From contig CAIYCW010000043.1 of NCBI GenBank assembly GCA_903924855.1, positions 1 to 32,492 on the forward strand: a stretch of 32,492 bases of DNA, in the 5' to 3' direction. Shown piece by piece: positions 23,387 through 31,158 of the stretch. Within the stretch, counting starts at the first letter, position 1; each line of letters opens with the position of its first letter. Made by a program: the position numbers and the translations under genes. The stretch is from an uncultured Rhodospirillales bacterium (GTDB lineage: Bacteria > Pseudomonadota > Alphaproteobacteria > Acetobacterales > Acetobacteraceae). A model generated the notes under the pieces. That model had not been told where the DNA came from. It ran no database searches and was given only the letters and a program-made list of their open reading frames with translations.

Positions 23387-25384
23387 TCAGGCGTGCAGGA
23401 AATTCCCGCTCGACAGCGTGATCTTGCCCTGCAGCTCGATCTGCATGTTGGTCGCGCCCAGCAATTCGCTGCCGGTCGAGGTGTTGACATAGGCGAAGGT
23501 GTTGCTGCCCACCGTCTTCCAGGCGATCGAGTCCGCGGCCACACTGGTCGCGGTGCTGGAGAGCTGTCCGGCATAGCTCAGCGACTGGCCCAGCCCGGTG
23601 AGGTCGATCATGTCCGAGCCGGCGTGGAAATTGGTGATCACATCCATCGCGGACGCCGAGGAATCGCTGGTGGCACCATAGACATAATCGTTGATGTAGC
23701 TGCCGCCGGTCAGCGTGTTGGCGCCGCTGCCGCCGACGATCCAGGCGATGCCGGACAGGCCGGAGGCGTTGATCGCCTCATGCCCGCCATTGCCGAAGAT
23801 GAAGGTGGGGGTCGACGTGCTGACCAGGCCGGACAGGCTGGCCACGTTGATCGTGGTGGAGGCGGTGGAGCCCACCACCACCTGCACCGGGATGGCGGAG
23901 GAGCTGAGACCGCTGTTGGTGTCGGTCGCGGTGATGGTCAGGCCATACACCTTGCCGGCGGCGCTGCCGGCCAGGGCCGTGCTGCCCACGGTCAGCACGC
24001 CGTAATTGCCCGAGGCCAGCATGGTGAAGCCGGAGGCAGCACTGCCGCCGATGCTGTAGGTGTAGCTGTCCGCCGTGCTGCCGCCGGTCTGGCCGAACAC
24101 GGCAAGCGACGTGTTGGCGGCAAGGGCCGAGCCGGTCTGGATCTGGGCCGCCTTGGAGGTGACCATCGACACCGTAAGCCCGGTGGGCCGTGACGTGTTG
24201 GCCGGGGTGGAGGAGGAGCCGGCCAGGTTCCAGCCCAGCAGGTCGATCGCGGTGAGATCACCGGTGGTGACCGCGTTGATCACGCCGGAATAGGAGAACG
24301 CGTCGAACGCGTTGTAGCCCATGGAGGAGGACCAGTCCCCGCCATCGCCGCCGGACTGGGTGTTCAGCGCCGCGATGCTGGTGACGCCGCCATTGGCGGA
24401 CAGGTAGCCCGGGGTGCTGGTGGAGAAATCCCGCACGCCGGCTGCCGAGTAATGGAACAGATCCATCAGGCTGTAGCTGTTGGCATAGGAGCCGATGGTG
24501 GCGCCGGCCAGCAACTGGCGGCCCATGATCTCGGTGAGTTCGTGCAGCGCCACGCCGTTGAAGTCGTAGGTGCCGGCGGCAACGCCGTTGGTGTCATCAT
24601 AGGTGAAGGCCAGCGTGCTGGAGAAGCCGACATAGCCGTCAAGCTGCGTCGTGCTGGTCAACAGGCCGAGCGCCTTGGCCTCCGCAGTGGTGGTCCACAA
24701 CGTGCCGGTCACCGGGTCGGTGCTGCCGAGCGAGGCGACCGCCGCGGTGTCGGTTGCGGAGGTGGCGTCCTTCGACAGGGCCGACTTGATGGCCGAGTAG
24801 CTGTAGCTGCTGAGATAGCTGAGGCTGGAGCCGAGCGCGTTGCTGCCCAGCGTATAGCCAGCGACCTCGCCATAGCCGACATCGATGTTCATCGTCACCG
24901 CATCGGTGAACTGGCTTTCCAGATACTGGGCGGCGGCGATCACCGCGGTCTTGAAGGCGGCCGGAGCCGAAGCGACGCTGGAATCCCAGGTGATGTTGAT
25001 CACGAAGGGCGAGGTTGTGGTGCCGCTGCTGGCTTTCACCGTGGTGGTGGTGGAGCTGCCGCTGCCGGCTGCTCCGGCCAGCGAGGCATCACCGCCGAAA
25101 TCGCCGCCGTAGAGTATGGTTGTGCCATCGCTCACATCGGCGGTCTGGGCCGGCGCGGAGTCGCTCCCGGCGGGCGAGCCGGAGGGATCCGCGCCCAGGC
25201 TGCCGGAGAGCGACGGATCGGACGGCGTGGCCGCCAAGGGGGAGGATGCAAACGGCGAGGATGCGGTCGTGGTATCGACCACCAGAGTGTCGAATGTATC
25301 GGTCGAATACGTATCGCCGCTGTTCAGCCCATCCGTGCCGAGCTGGTCGAAGGCGGATCCGTGGAATTTGGTGTTCGTGGTCAT
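23387..25384 (-). CDS. Putative type I secreted zincin-like metalloprotease with RTX/M10-type C-terminus
   Basis: 665-residue Ser/Thr/Gly/Ala-rich protein, no N-terminal signal peptide. Residues 1-125 are low complexity. A putative metalloprotease core runs about 127-390 (FVINITWDSSV, YLESQF, and VALHELTEIMGRQ at 278-290, closing with LTAIDLLGWNL). The HExxE form, without a third His, resembles the family annotated NF038122 (from memory). Residues 395-530 look like Ig/cadherin-type repeats (YTYSIGG, VYGLTITATDTNSG). The C-terminal 110 residues have RTX/serralysin-type features: GGSGANTLTGG, YVYGATSDSSASAMDVITNFHAGSDMIDLTGLG, and a terminal hydrophobic tail (ITLSSGNFLHA), as in type I exported proteins. 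No ABC exporter genes are in the window. Confidence 0.75.
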   Translation of the reverse strand: MTTNTKFHGSAFDQLGTDGLNSGDTYSTDTFDTLVVDTTTASSPFASSPLAATPSDPSLSGSLGADPSGSPAGSDSAPAQTADVSDGTTILYGGDFGGDASLAGAAGSGSSTTTTVKASSGTTTSPFVINITWDSSVASAPAAFKTAVIAAAQYLESQFTDAVTMNIDVGYGEVAGYTLGSNALGSSLSYLSSYSYSAIKSALSKDATSATDTAAVASLGSTDPVTGTLWTTTAEAKALGLLTSTTQLDGYVGFSSTLAFTYDDTNGVAAGTYDFNGVALHELTEIMGRQLLAGATIGSYANSYSLMDLFHYSAAGVRDFSTSTPGYLSANGGVTSIAALNTQSGGDGGDWSSSMGYNAFDAFSYSGVINAVTTGDLTAIDLLGWNLAGSSSTPANTSRPTGLTVSMVTSKAAQIQTGSALAANTSLAVFGQTGGSTADSYTYSIGGSAASGFTMLASGNYGVLTVGSTALAGSAAGKVYGLTITATDTNSGLSSSAIPVQVVVGSTASTTINVASLSGLVSTSTPTFIFGNGGHEAINASGLSGIAWIVGGSGANTLTGGSYINDYVYGATSDSSASAMDVITNFHAGSDMIDLTGLGQSLSYAGQLSSTATSVAADSIAWKTVGSNTFAYVNTSTGSELLGATNMQIELQGKITLSSGNFLHA

Positions 25385-25569
25385 CGCTCTGGTCCCCGCG
25401 GTGGCTCAATCAGCCACCCTTTTGCTCGAAACTAGTCGATAATTGCTGAACAGGCCACCGCGATCCACATCGCTTTCGGCATGGTCACGAAAAACTGATT
25501 CTTTGCACAAGTCCAAACAAATACTGATCAAACATCAAAACCGGTGGCAGCGAGGCAGCACAGGCCGGA

Positions 25570-26181
25570 TCACACCGGGCGGCGTGCCACCAGATCGATC
25601 AGGGCGGACATGCCGCGATGGCCCGGCCCTTCATCCACTACCTCGTCATGACTGGCGAGCTCGATGATCTCAAGATCGGCAAAGCTCTGGCGCAACAGGT
25701 CCTCGGTGTAGAGATTGTCGATCTCCTTGGGCCCGCCGGTGCCGTAGCGCAGCTGTTCCGGCCGGTAGCCCTGGATCAGCAGCAGCCCGCCCGGCTTCAG
25801 CGCGCGGCTCATGCCAGCAAAGATGCGCGCACGCGGGGCGGGTGGGCAGAACTGGAAGAAGATGCCGGCCACCACGTCGTACTGCGCTTCCGGAAACCGC
25901 CAGATGGTGATGTCCGCCTGCTCGGTGCGCAGCGCCACACCGCGCCTGGCCGCCAGGGTGCGCGCCTTTTGCTGTGCCACCGACGACGCATCGACCGACA
26001 GCACATCCAGCCCAAGCTGGGCAAGCCACACACCGTTGCGCCCCTCGCCATCGGCCACCGACAAGGCGGTGCCGCCGAGCGGCAGGCGCGGCTTCTGGGC
26101 CGCAAGAAACGCATTCGGCGCTTCGCCAAAGATGTAATGCGGGACGGAGAAGCGTTCGTCCCAACGGGCGATGTCACTCAT
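25570..26181 (-). CDS. Class I SAM-dependent methyltransferase
   Basis: 203-residue cytoplasmic methyltransferase of the TehB-like/small-molecule class. It starts MSDIARWDERFSVPHYIFGEAPNAFL, then motif I TALSVADGEGRNGVWLAQLG, motif II VLSVDASS, LRTEQADITIWRFPEAQYDVVAGIFFQFCP and the post-motif region ALKPGGLLLIQGYRPEQLRYGTGGP. The ATG at 26181 is preceded by AGGAG with good spacing. The family is abundant in proteobacteria, sometimes next to sulfur- or metalloid-related genes; the neighbour here is the divergent sulfite dehydrogenase. Substrate unknown. Confidence 0.87.
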   Translation of the reverse strand: MSDIARWDERFSVPHYIFGEAPNAFLAAQKPRLPLGGTALSVADGEGRNGVWLAQLGLDVLSVDASSVAQQKARTLAARRGVALRTEQADITIWRFPEAQYDVVAGIFFQFCPPAPRARIFAGMSRALKPGGLLLIQGYRPEQLRYGTGGPKEIDNLYTEDLLRQSFADLEIIELASHDEVVDEGPGHRGMSALIDLVARRPV

Positions 26182-26318
26182 GGCGGATCTCCTGCAGGCA
26201 GGGCGGTCTATATCGCACGCCCCCCCACCCGGCCAGCCTGGCGGATGGCGCATCTTTGCCTCGACCGCGCGCACCCGTTCGGATTAGGGTTCGAGTAAAC
26301 AAGAGGGACGGTTCAAGC

Positions 26319-27557
26319 ATGCCCCAGGCCAATCACCACGCGCATCACACAACGCGGCGTCAGCTGCTCGGCGCCACAGCCGCCACGGCCGGGCTGCTCG
26401 CAGCCCCGCGCGCCTTCAGCCAGACCGCCACCGTCGATCTGGGCCTGCCCGGCGGGGTCGGCGAACGCGCGCTGGTGCCGAACTTTGCCGACAAGCGCAA
26501 CATGATCCTGCTGCGCACCCGCCCGCCCTTGCTGGAGACGCCGATGCCGGTGTTCGACCAGGGCGTGTTCACCCCCAACGACCAGTTCTATGTGCGCTGG
26601 CATCTGGCCGACATCCCAACCGAGATCGACGTCTCGACCTTCCGGCTTGCGGTGCACGGCCAGGTGAACCAGGCGCTGTCGCTCTCGCTGTCCGACCTGC
26701 TGGCGATGCCACGCGTGGAGGTGGCGGCGGTGAACCAGTGCTCCGGCAATTCGCGCGGGTTTTTCCAGCCGCGGGTGGCGGGCGGCGAATGGGGCCATGG
26801 CGCGATGGGCTGCGCCAAATGGACCGGCGTGCGGCTGCGCGACGTGCTGGACCGCGCGGGCGTCAAACCCTCCGCGATGCAGGTCAGCTTCAAGGGTCTT
26901 GATCGCGGCTCGCTCACTGAGACGCCGGATTTCCGCAAGGCGCTCGACATCGACCATGCCCGCGACGGCGAGGTGATCATCGCCTTCCTGATGAACGGCC
27001 AGCCCCTGCCGATGCTGAACGGGTTCCCGATCCGCATGGTGGTGCCCGGCTGGTATGCCACCTACTGGGTCAAGGCGCTGAACGACATCGAGGTGATCGA
27101 TCACGTCGATGACAATTTCTGGATGAAGACCGCCTATCAGATCCCGGACACGCCGGGTGCGAACGTGAAGCCCGGGGAGAGCGGGTTCAAGACGGTGCCG
27201 ATCAACCGCATGGTGCCGCGCTCCTTCGTCACCAACCTCGCCAATGGGGCGAGCGTGCGGCGCGGCGCACCGGTGGCGCTGCGCGGCATCGCGATGGGCG
27301 GCGATGTGGGGGTGGAGCAGGTCGAGCTGTCCACCGATGGCGGGGCGAGCTGGCGCGCGGCCACGCTGGGGCCGGATTTCGGCCGCTACGCGTTTCGCAG
27401 CTGGAGCGCGGAGCTGCCGGCCGCCACCGGCTCCAGCCTGGAGGTGATGGTGCGCGCCACCAACACCGCGAAGCTGAGCCAACCCGCGACACCGATCTGG
27501 AATGGCGGCGGCTACATGCTCAACACGATCGAGAAGACCTCCCTCATCGTTGCCTGA
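26319..27557 (+). CDS. sorA: Periplasmic sulfite dehydrogenase, molybdenum subunit (SorA-like)
   Basis: 412 residues with a twin-arginine signal (TTRRQLLGATAATAGLLA). Sulfite-oxidase family domains: the Moco domain with the molybdenum-ligand Cys in VAAVNQCSGNSRGFFQPR, then MGCAKWTGVRLRDVLDRAG, GQPLPMLNGFPIRMVVPGWYATYWVKAL and KTAYQIPD. The C-terminal Ig-like dimerisation domain (about 300-412) includes VRRGAPVALRGIAMGGDVGVEQVELSTDGGASW. It oxidises sulfite to sulfate in the periplasm and passes electrons to a c-type cytochrome; the next gene encodes one. The ATG at 26319 fits the Tat signal. SoxC is the chief alternative; the absence of other sox genes favours SorA. Confidence 0.87.
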   Translation: MPQANHHAHHTTRRQLLGATAATAGLLAAPRAFSQTATVDLGLPGGVGERALVPNFADKRNMILLRTRPPLLETPMPVFDQGVFTPNDQFYVRWHLADIPTEIDVSTFRLAVHGQVNQALSLSLSDLLAMPRVEVAAVNQCSGNSRGFFQPRVAGGEWGHGAMGCAKWTGVRLRDVLDRAGVKPSAMQVSFKGLDRGSLTETPDFRKALDIDHARDGEVIIAFLMNGQPLPMLNGFPIRMVVPGWYATYWVKALNDIEVIDHVDDNFWMKTAYQIPDTPGANVKPGESGFKTVPINRMVPRSFVTNLANGASVRRGAPVALRGIAMGGDVGVEQVELSTDGGASWRAATLGPDFGRYAFRSWSAELPAATGSSLEVMVRATNTAKLSQPATPIWNGGGYMLNTIEKTSLIVA

Positions 27558-27582
27558 CCCTCAGACCGGAGACGCCACCGTC

Positions 27583-27930
27583 ATGCGACACGCTCTGCTT
27601 TCCAGCCTCGTTCTGGCCGCCTTCGTTCTGCCCTCCGCCCTGCACGCAGCCTCCCCCGGCAGCGTCTCGGCCGGCGGCGTGACCCTCGCCTCGACCCACA
27701 TCGAGCTGCCCTTCGGCACCACTCTCTACACCGGCGCCGGGGCGGATGTGATGAACGCCAACTGCCTCGGCTGTCACTCCACCGAAATGGTCAGCACCCA
27801 GCCCAATTTGCCGGAAGCAACCTGGAAGGCCGAAATCGGCAAGATGCGCGCAGCCTTCAAGGCGCCGATCGCCGATGCGGATATCCCGGCCATCCTCGCC
27901 TATCTGATGCAGGCCAAAGGGGCAAAATAA
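27583..27930 (+). CDS. sorB: Small mono-haem cytochrome c, SorB-like electron acceptor
   Basis: 115 residues: Sec signal peptide (MRHALLSSLVLAAFVLPSALHA) and one haem-binding CLGCH motif about residue 64, followed by a candidate axial Met (STEMVS) and a C-terminal helix IPAILAYLMQAKG. It starts 25 bases after sorA, with GGAG upstream of the ATG. Position and size match the cytochrome subunit of sulfite dehydrogenases, so it most likely takes electrons from SorA. Whether it forms a stable heterodimer cannot be seen. Confidence 0.85.
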   Translation: MRHALLSSLVLAAFVLPSALHAASPGSVSAGGVTLASTHIELPFGTTLYTGAGADVMNANCLGCHSTEMVSTQPNLPEATWKAEIGKMRAAFKAPIADADIPAILAYLMQAKGAK

Positions 27931-28021
27931 CCCGTGGCGGTGGGGATTTGCATCAGGCCCGATCAACCCCATTTCCGTTGGATGTCTGACCAGGCAGGCA
28001 GATAACGGGAGGAGACCCGCA

Positions 28022-28456
28022 ATGACGATCGCATCCGTACTGCGCAGCAAGGGCAACACGATTGTCTCGGTCAAGCCGGAGACACCGCTTATGGAGCTCG
28101 TTGCGACCATTGCATCCCGGCGGATCGGCGCTGTTCTGGTGCTGGACGATCAGGGCGCGCTTGCCGGCATCGTCTCGGAGCGCGATGTGGTCAAGGCGCT
28201 GGCGACAAAGGGCCAGGAGGTGACCGGCATGCGGGCGGGTGACATCATGACGCGCACCGTCACCACGGTGACCCCCGCCACCAGCATCAACGAGGCGATG
28301 GAGCTGATGGATCGCGGCTATTTCCGCCATCTGCCGGTGCTGGAGAACGGCGAGCTGCTTGGCATCATCAGCGTGCGCGACGTGGTGCGCGCCCGGATCG
28401 AACGCCACGTTGAAGAAACGGACAATCTGCGGCACTACATCCACAACCGCACCTGA
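28022..28456 (+). CDS. Two-CBS-domain protein
   Basis: 144 residues made almost entirely of a tandem CBS (Bateman) module: first CBS about 5-60 (TPLMELVATIASRRIGAVLVLDDQGALAGIVSERDVVKAL), second about 72-135 (DIMTRTVTTVTPATSINEAMELMDRGYFRHLPVLENGELLGIISVRDVVRARIE). Such modules bind adenine nucleotides and act as energy or ligand sensors. There is no attached effector domain, so a partner protein is expected. GGGAGGAG precedes the ATG. The next gene starts 14 bases later and is probably co-transcribed. The regulated target is unknown. Confidence 0.85.
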   Translation: MTIASVLRSKGNTIVSVKPETPLMELVATIASRRIGAVLVLDDQGALAGIVSERDVVKALATKGQEVTGMRAGDIMTRTVTTVTPATSINEAMELMDRGYFRHLPVLENGELLGIISVRDVVRARIERHVEETDNLRHYIHNRT

Positions 28457-28470
28457 GCTTAAGGCCTTCC

Positions 28471-29313
28471 ATGTCCGTCCTGCCACCCGAGGACGCGGCC
28501 GCCCGCCGCCTCCGGCCCGCGATCGTGTGCTATCCGGTGGAAGGGCTGCAGCCCCCCGATATGGCGATGCTGGAGGCGGCACGCGGCGATCTGCATCTGG
28601 TGTCATCCACGCTGGTGCCACCGCGGGAGGCAGCCAGCTTCGAGGTGAAGGCCGGGCAGTTCTTTCGCATCGTCTGTCCCGAAGGGCCGCAGGTGGGCGA
28701 TCTCAACCTGTGGAACGCCGCCGATCTGGGCGAGCGCTTCTTCAGCGGCAAGACCCGGGCCCTGCATGCAACCCATGTGGGCGTGGGAGACCGGTTGTGG
28801 AGCAGCCTGCCGCATCTGCGCCCGATGGCCACCATCACCCATGACACGCTGGGCTGGTACGGGTGGGACGAAGATGGCGGCGGCGTGCATGACGTGATCG
28901 GCACGCGCTGCGATCCCTATACCAACCGGCTGCTGTCGGGGTCGGATTACCATCATTGCTGCCACTCCAACCTCACCCGCGCGCTGGCGGCCGCGCGCGG
29001 GCTGTCCTGGCGGGAGGCGGAGCTGCATGTGCATGACGTGCTCAACGTGTTCATGTGCACCGGCTTCACGCGCGACACGCATCAGTATTTCATGAAGGCA
29101 AGCCCGGTGCGGGCGGGGGATTTTCTGGAGTTTTTCGCCGAGATCGACCTGCTCGGCGCGCTGTCCGCCTGTCCGGGCGGGGATTGTGGATCGACGCATT
29201 CAAGCGACACGGCCGCGTGCCATCCGTTGCGGGTGGATGTGTTCGAGGCTGCGGGCAACGCGCTCAACGGCTGGTCGTCACCGAAGCGCAGCGCGCACCA
29301 GTCGGAAGCCTGA
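28471..29313 (+). CDS. DUF1989 (urea carboxylase-associated family) protein
   Basis: 280-residue protein of the family often annotated urea carboxylase-associated. The core block is GQFFRIVCPEGPQVGDLNLWNA, KTRALHATHVGVGDRLWSSLPHLRPMATITHDTLG, HDVIGTRCDPYTN, HCCHSNLTRAL and NVFMCTGF. A C-terminal CPGGDCGSTHSS..AACHP cluster may bind metal. No urea carboxylase, allophanate hydrolase or transporter is nearby, so the family name should not be taken as function here. It follows the CBS gene by 14 bases, likely one operon. The true role is unknown. Confidence 0.75.
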   Translation: MSVLPPEDAAARRLRPAIVCYPVEGLQPPDMAMLEAARGDLHLVSSTLVPPREAASFEVKAGQFFRIVCPEGPQVGDLNLWNAADLGERFFSGKTRALHATHVGVGDRLWSSLPHLRPMATITHDTLGWYGWDEDGGGVHDVIGTRCDPYTNRLLSGSDYHHCCHSNLTRALAAARGLSWREAELHVHDVLNVFMCTGFTRDTHQYFMKASPVRAGDFLEFFAEIDLLGALSACPGGDCGSTHSSDTAACHPLRVDVFEAAGNALNGWSSPKRSAHQSEA

Positions 29314-29459
29314 GCTTCCAACGCGGCATGTTTTGATCACAGACCGGCTGGATTGCAGGAGGCGGCTGTGCCAGACATTGCATGGTCGTGATTGATCGAC
29401 GCGAGCTTGCAGCCAACACCGGTGGCGCCAGGCTGTGGTACCCACGGAGAATTTGAGCG

Positions 29460-31040
29460 GTGCTACCCCGAAACCTGAGGGCGCCCTATTGGCGTTTGCA
29501 CGCGGCGGCCAAGGGCCTGCGGCGGGCGGCCCTTGCCATCCCACGCGCCCTCACCGGTGCGCGCGGCACCGATGCAGCCGATTTCGATATCGGAACCCTG
29601 ATCAGCCTGCGGCAGCGCTACGCGCGCATGATGCGGGAGAACCGGGACCTGTTCGACCCTGCGGTCTCGGTGCTGGAATGGGATGCCGACACGGGCGGTA
29701 TCACGCCGTTTCTTGCGCGTGATGTGACAAGCCGCGCCGGCAGCCTTGCTGGCGTTGCCGATCAAGGCTTTGACATCGTGATCTGCGCGGATCGTCTGCA
29801 TCTGCTGGCAAAGGCGGATCGCCTGCGCGCGCTGGCCGACTTGCTCCGGATCGCCCGCCACAAGCTGCTGATCACCTGCCCGAGCGGCCCGATGGCGGAG
29901 GAGGCGCAGGCGCATCTGGCCGAGACGCTGGCGGGGATGGGACGATCGATCCCGGATTGGCTGCACAGCAATCTGGAACGCGGCTTTCCGCCGATTGCCT
30001 CGCTTCTGGCCGATCTGGCAGGGGCCGGCCATGTGTTCACCATCTCGGTCAATGAATCGCTGAACCAGTATTTGGCGGGCCATCTGCTCGAGCGCCTGCT
30101 GCCCTTTGCAGCCAAGCTCAATGGCCGCCAGGCTACCAAGGTGGCGTTCGAGCCGGCTGTGGGACCGGCGTATTTCGACTATGCGCACAGCTATCTGATC
30201 ACGGTGGACCTGCAGGCGCGCCCTGCCCCGGCCGAGTTGCTGCAGCGCGAGGCTGCGGCCGGGGCGGCACCGGTGCAGCTCTACTCGGTCTATCACCGGC
30301 CGTGGGAGATGGGTCATCTGGGCAAGATCACCCCGATCTTCTCGGGTTCCGCCGCCGACCAGGCGCCAGAGGGCGCGCTGACCGACATCACCCGCACGGT
30401 GCCCCGGCTGCAGAACACCAGATGGTCCGAACTGTCGGCTTATTTCCGGGTGTGGCAGGAGGGCCCGCAAAGCGCCATCATCGGCTTCAGCCATTACCGC
30501 CGCCTGTTCGATTTCGGAACCGACACCGCGGGCCATGCCCGGCCGGACCAGCGCGAGACAACGATCACGACGGACGAACTGCCCGGCCACGCGCATCGGC
30601 TGTACGACGCGGCGCTGATCGAAGCCCTTGACGACAACACGATCCTGTTGCCGCCGCCCATCGAACTGGCCGAGACCGTCTGGGAGCATTATCACCGCCG
30701 CCATACGATCGGCGATTATTGCCGAGTGGTCGGGCGGTTGTCGGTGAAATACCCGCATCTTCTGGTCGAGCTTCCCGCGCAATTCGAAGAAAACCTGCTC
30801 TATGCCAACAACATGTTCATCATGCGCTGGCAGCTGTTCGACGAGATCTGCGGCATCTGGTTCGATCTGCTCGGCGAGATGGCGGCCGAGCTTCCGAACA
30901 ACCGGGCCAATGACTATCAGAACCGCGATGTCAGCTTCATGGCGGAGCGCATCTTCGATCTGTGGATCCGGCACAAGCGGCGCGAGGGGCTGCGGCTGAT
31001 CGAAACCCCCATCCTGTTCATCGAGCCGCCCAAGGCTTGA
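29460..31040 (+). CDS. Methyltransferase-like domain fused to a DUF4422 glycosyltransferase domain
   Basis: 526 residues, GTG start with GGAG about 10 bases ahead. Residues about 65-225 resemble a class I SAM methyltransferase: VSVLEWDADTGGITPFLA in place of the glycine-rich motif I, FDIVICADRLHLLAKADRLRALADLLRIARHKLLITCPSG, and WLHSNLERGFPP. Motif I is degenerate, so activity is doubtful. From about 265 the DUF4422 glycosyltransferase domain follows: QLYSVYHRPWEM, RWSELSAYFRVWQ, IIGFSHYRRLFDF, FEENLLYANNMFIMRWQLFDEICGIWFDLL and DYQNRDVSFMAERIFDLWI. A cell-surface glycan role is likely by family. No other glycan genes adjoin; an IS5 element lies about 120 bases downstream. Confidence 0.75.
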   Translation: MLPRNLRAPYWRLHAAAKGLRRAALAIPRALTGARGTDAADFDIGTLISLRQRYARMMRENRDLFDPAVSVLEWDADTGGITPFLARDVTSRAGSLAGVADQGFDIVICADRLHLLAKADRLRALADLLRIARHKLLITCPSGPMAEEAQAHLAETLAGMGRSIPDWLHSNLERGFPPIASLLADLAGAGHVFTISVNESLNQYLAGHLLERLLPFAAKLNGRQATKVAFEPAVGPAYFDYAHSYLITVDLQARPAPAELLQREAAAGAAPVQLYSVYHRPWEMGHLGKITPIFSGSAADQAPEGALTDITRTVPRLQNTRWSELSAYFRVWQEGPQSAIIGFSHYRRLFDFGTDTAGHARPDQRETTITTDELPGHAHRLYDAALIEALDDNTILLPPPIELAETVWEHYHRRHTIGDYCRVVGRLSVKYPHLLVELPAQFEENLLYANNMFIMRWQLFDEICGIWFDLLGEMAAELPNNRANDYQNRDVSFMAERIFDLWIRHKRREGLRLIETPILFIEPPKA

Positions 31041-31120
31041 GGGCGCCGGGTCGGCTGGCCCCGGATCTGGCCATCGGTCAGACCCAGCCGGATCGGGAAA
31101 GCCGGGCCGCAACGCGAGGC

Positions 31121-31157
31121 CCGACCGATTGTCTCCAATCGGTCGGACCGTGCTCTA
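31121..31157. repeat. Palindromic repeat, CCGACCGATTG type, copy 2
   Basis: Stem CCGACCGATTG (31121-31131) / CAATCGGTCGG (31136-31146) with TCTC loop, then ACCGTGCTCTA. It matches the inner stem and right arm of the copy at 20532-20582. The left outer arm (TAGAGCAC) is missing or diverged. The right arm ends in CTA exactly where the IS element begins. Confidence 0.7.
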
Positions 31158-31158
31158 A

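Noticed and set aside
28471-29313. Urea degradation function for the DUF1989 gene
   Set aside because: The family name alone suggests it; no urea carboxylase, allophanate hydrolase or urea transporter is nearby.
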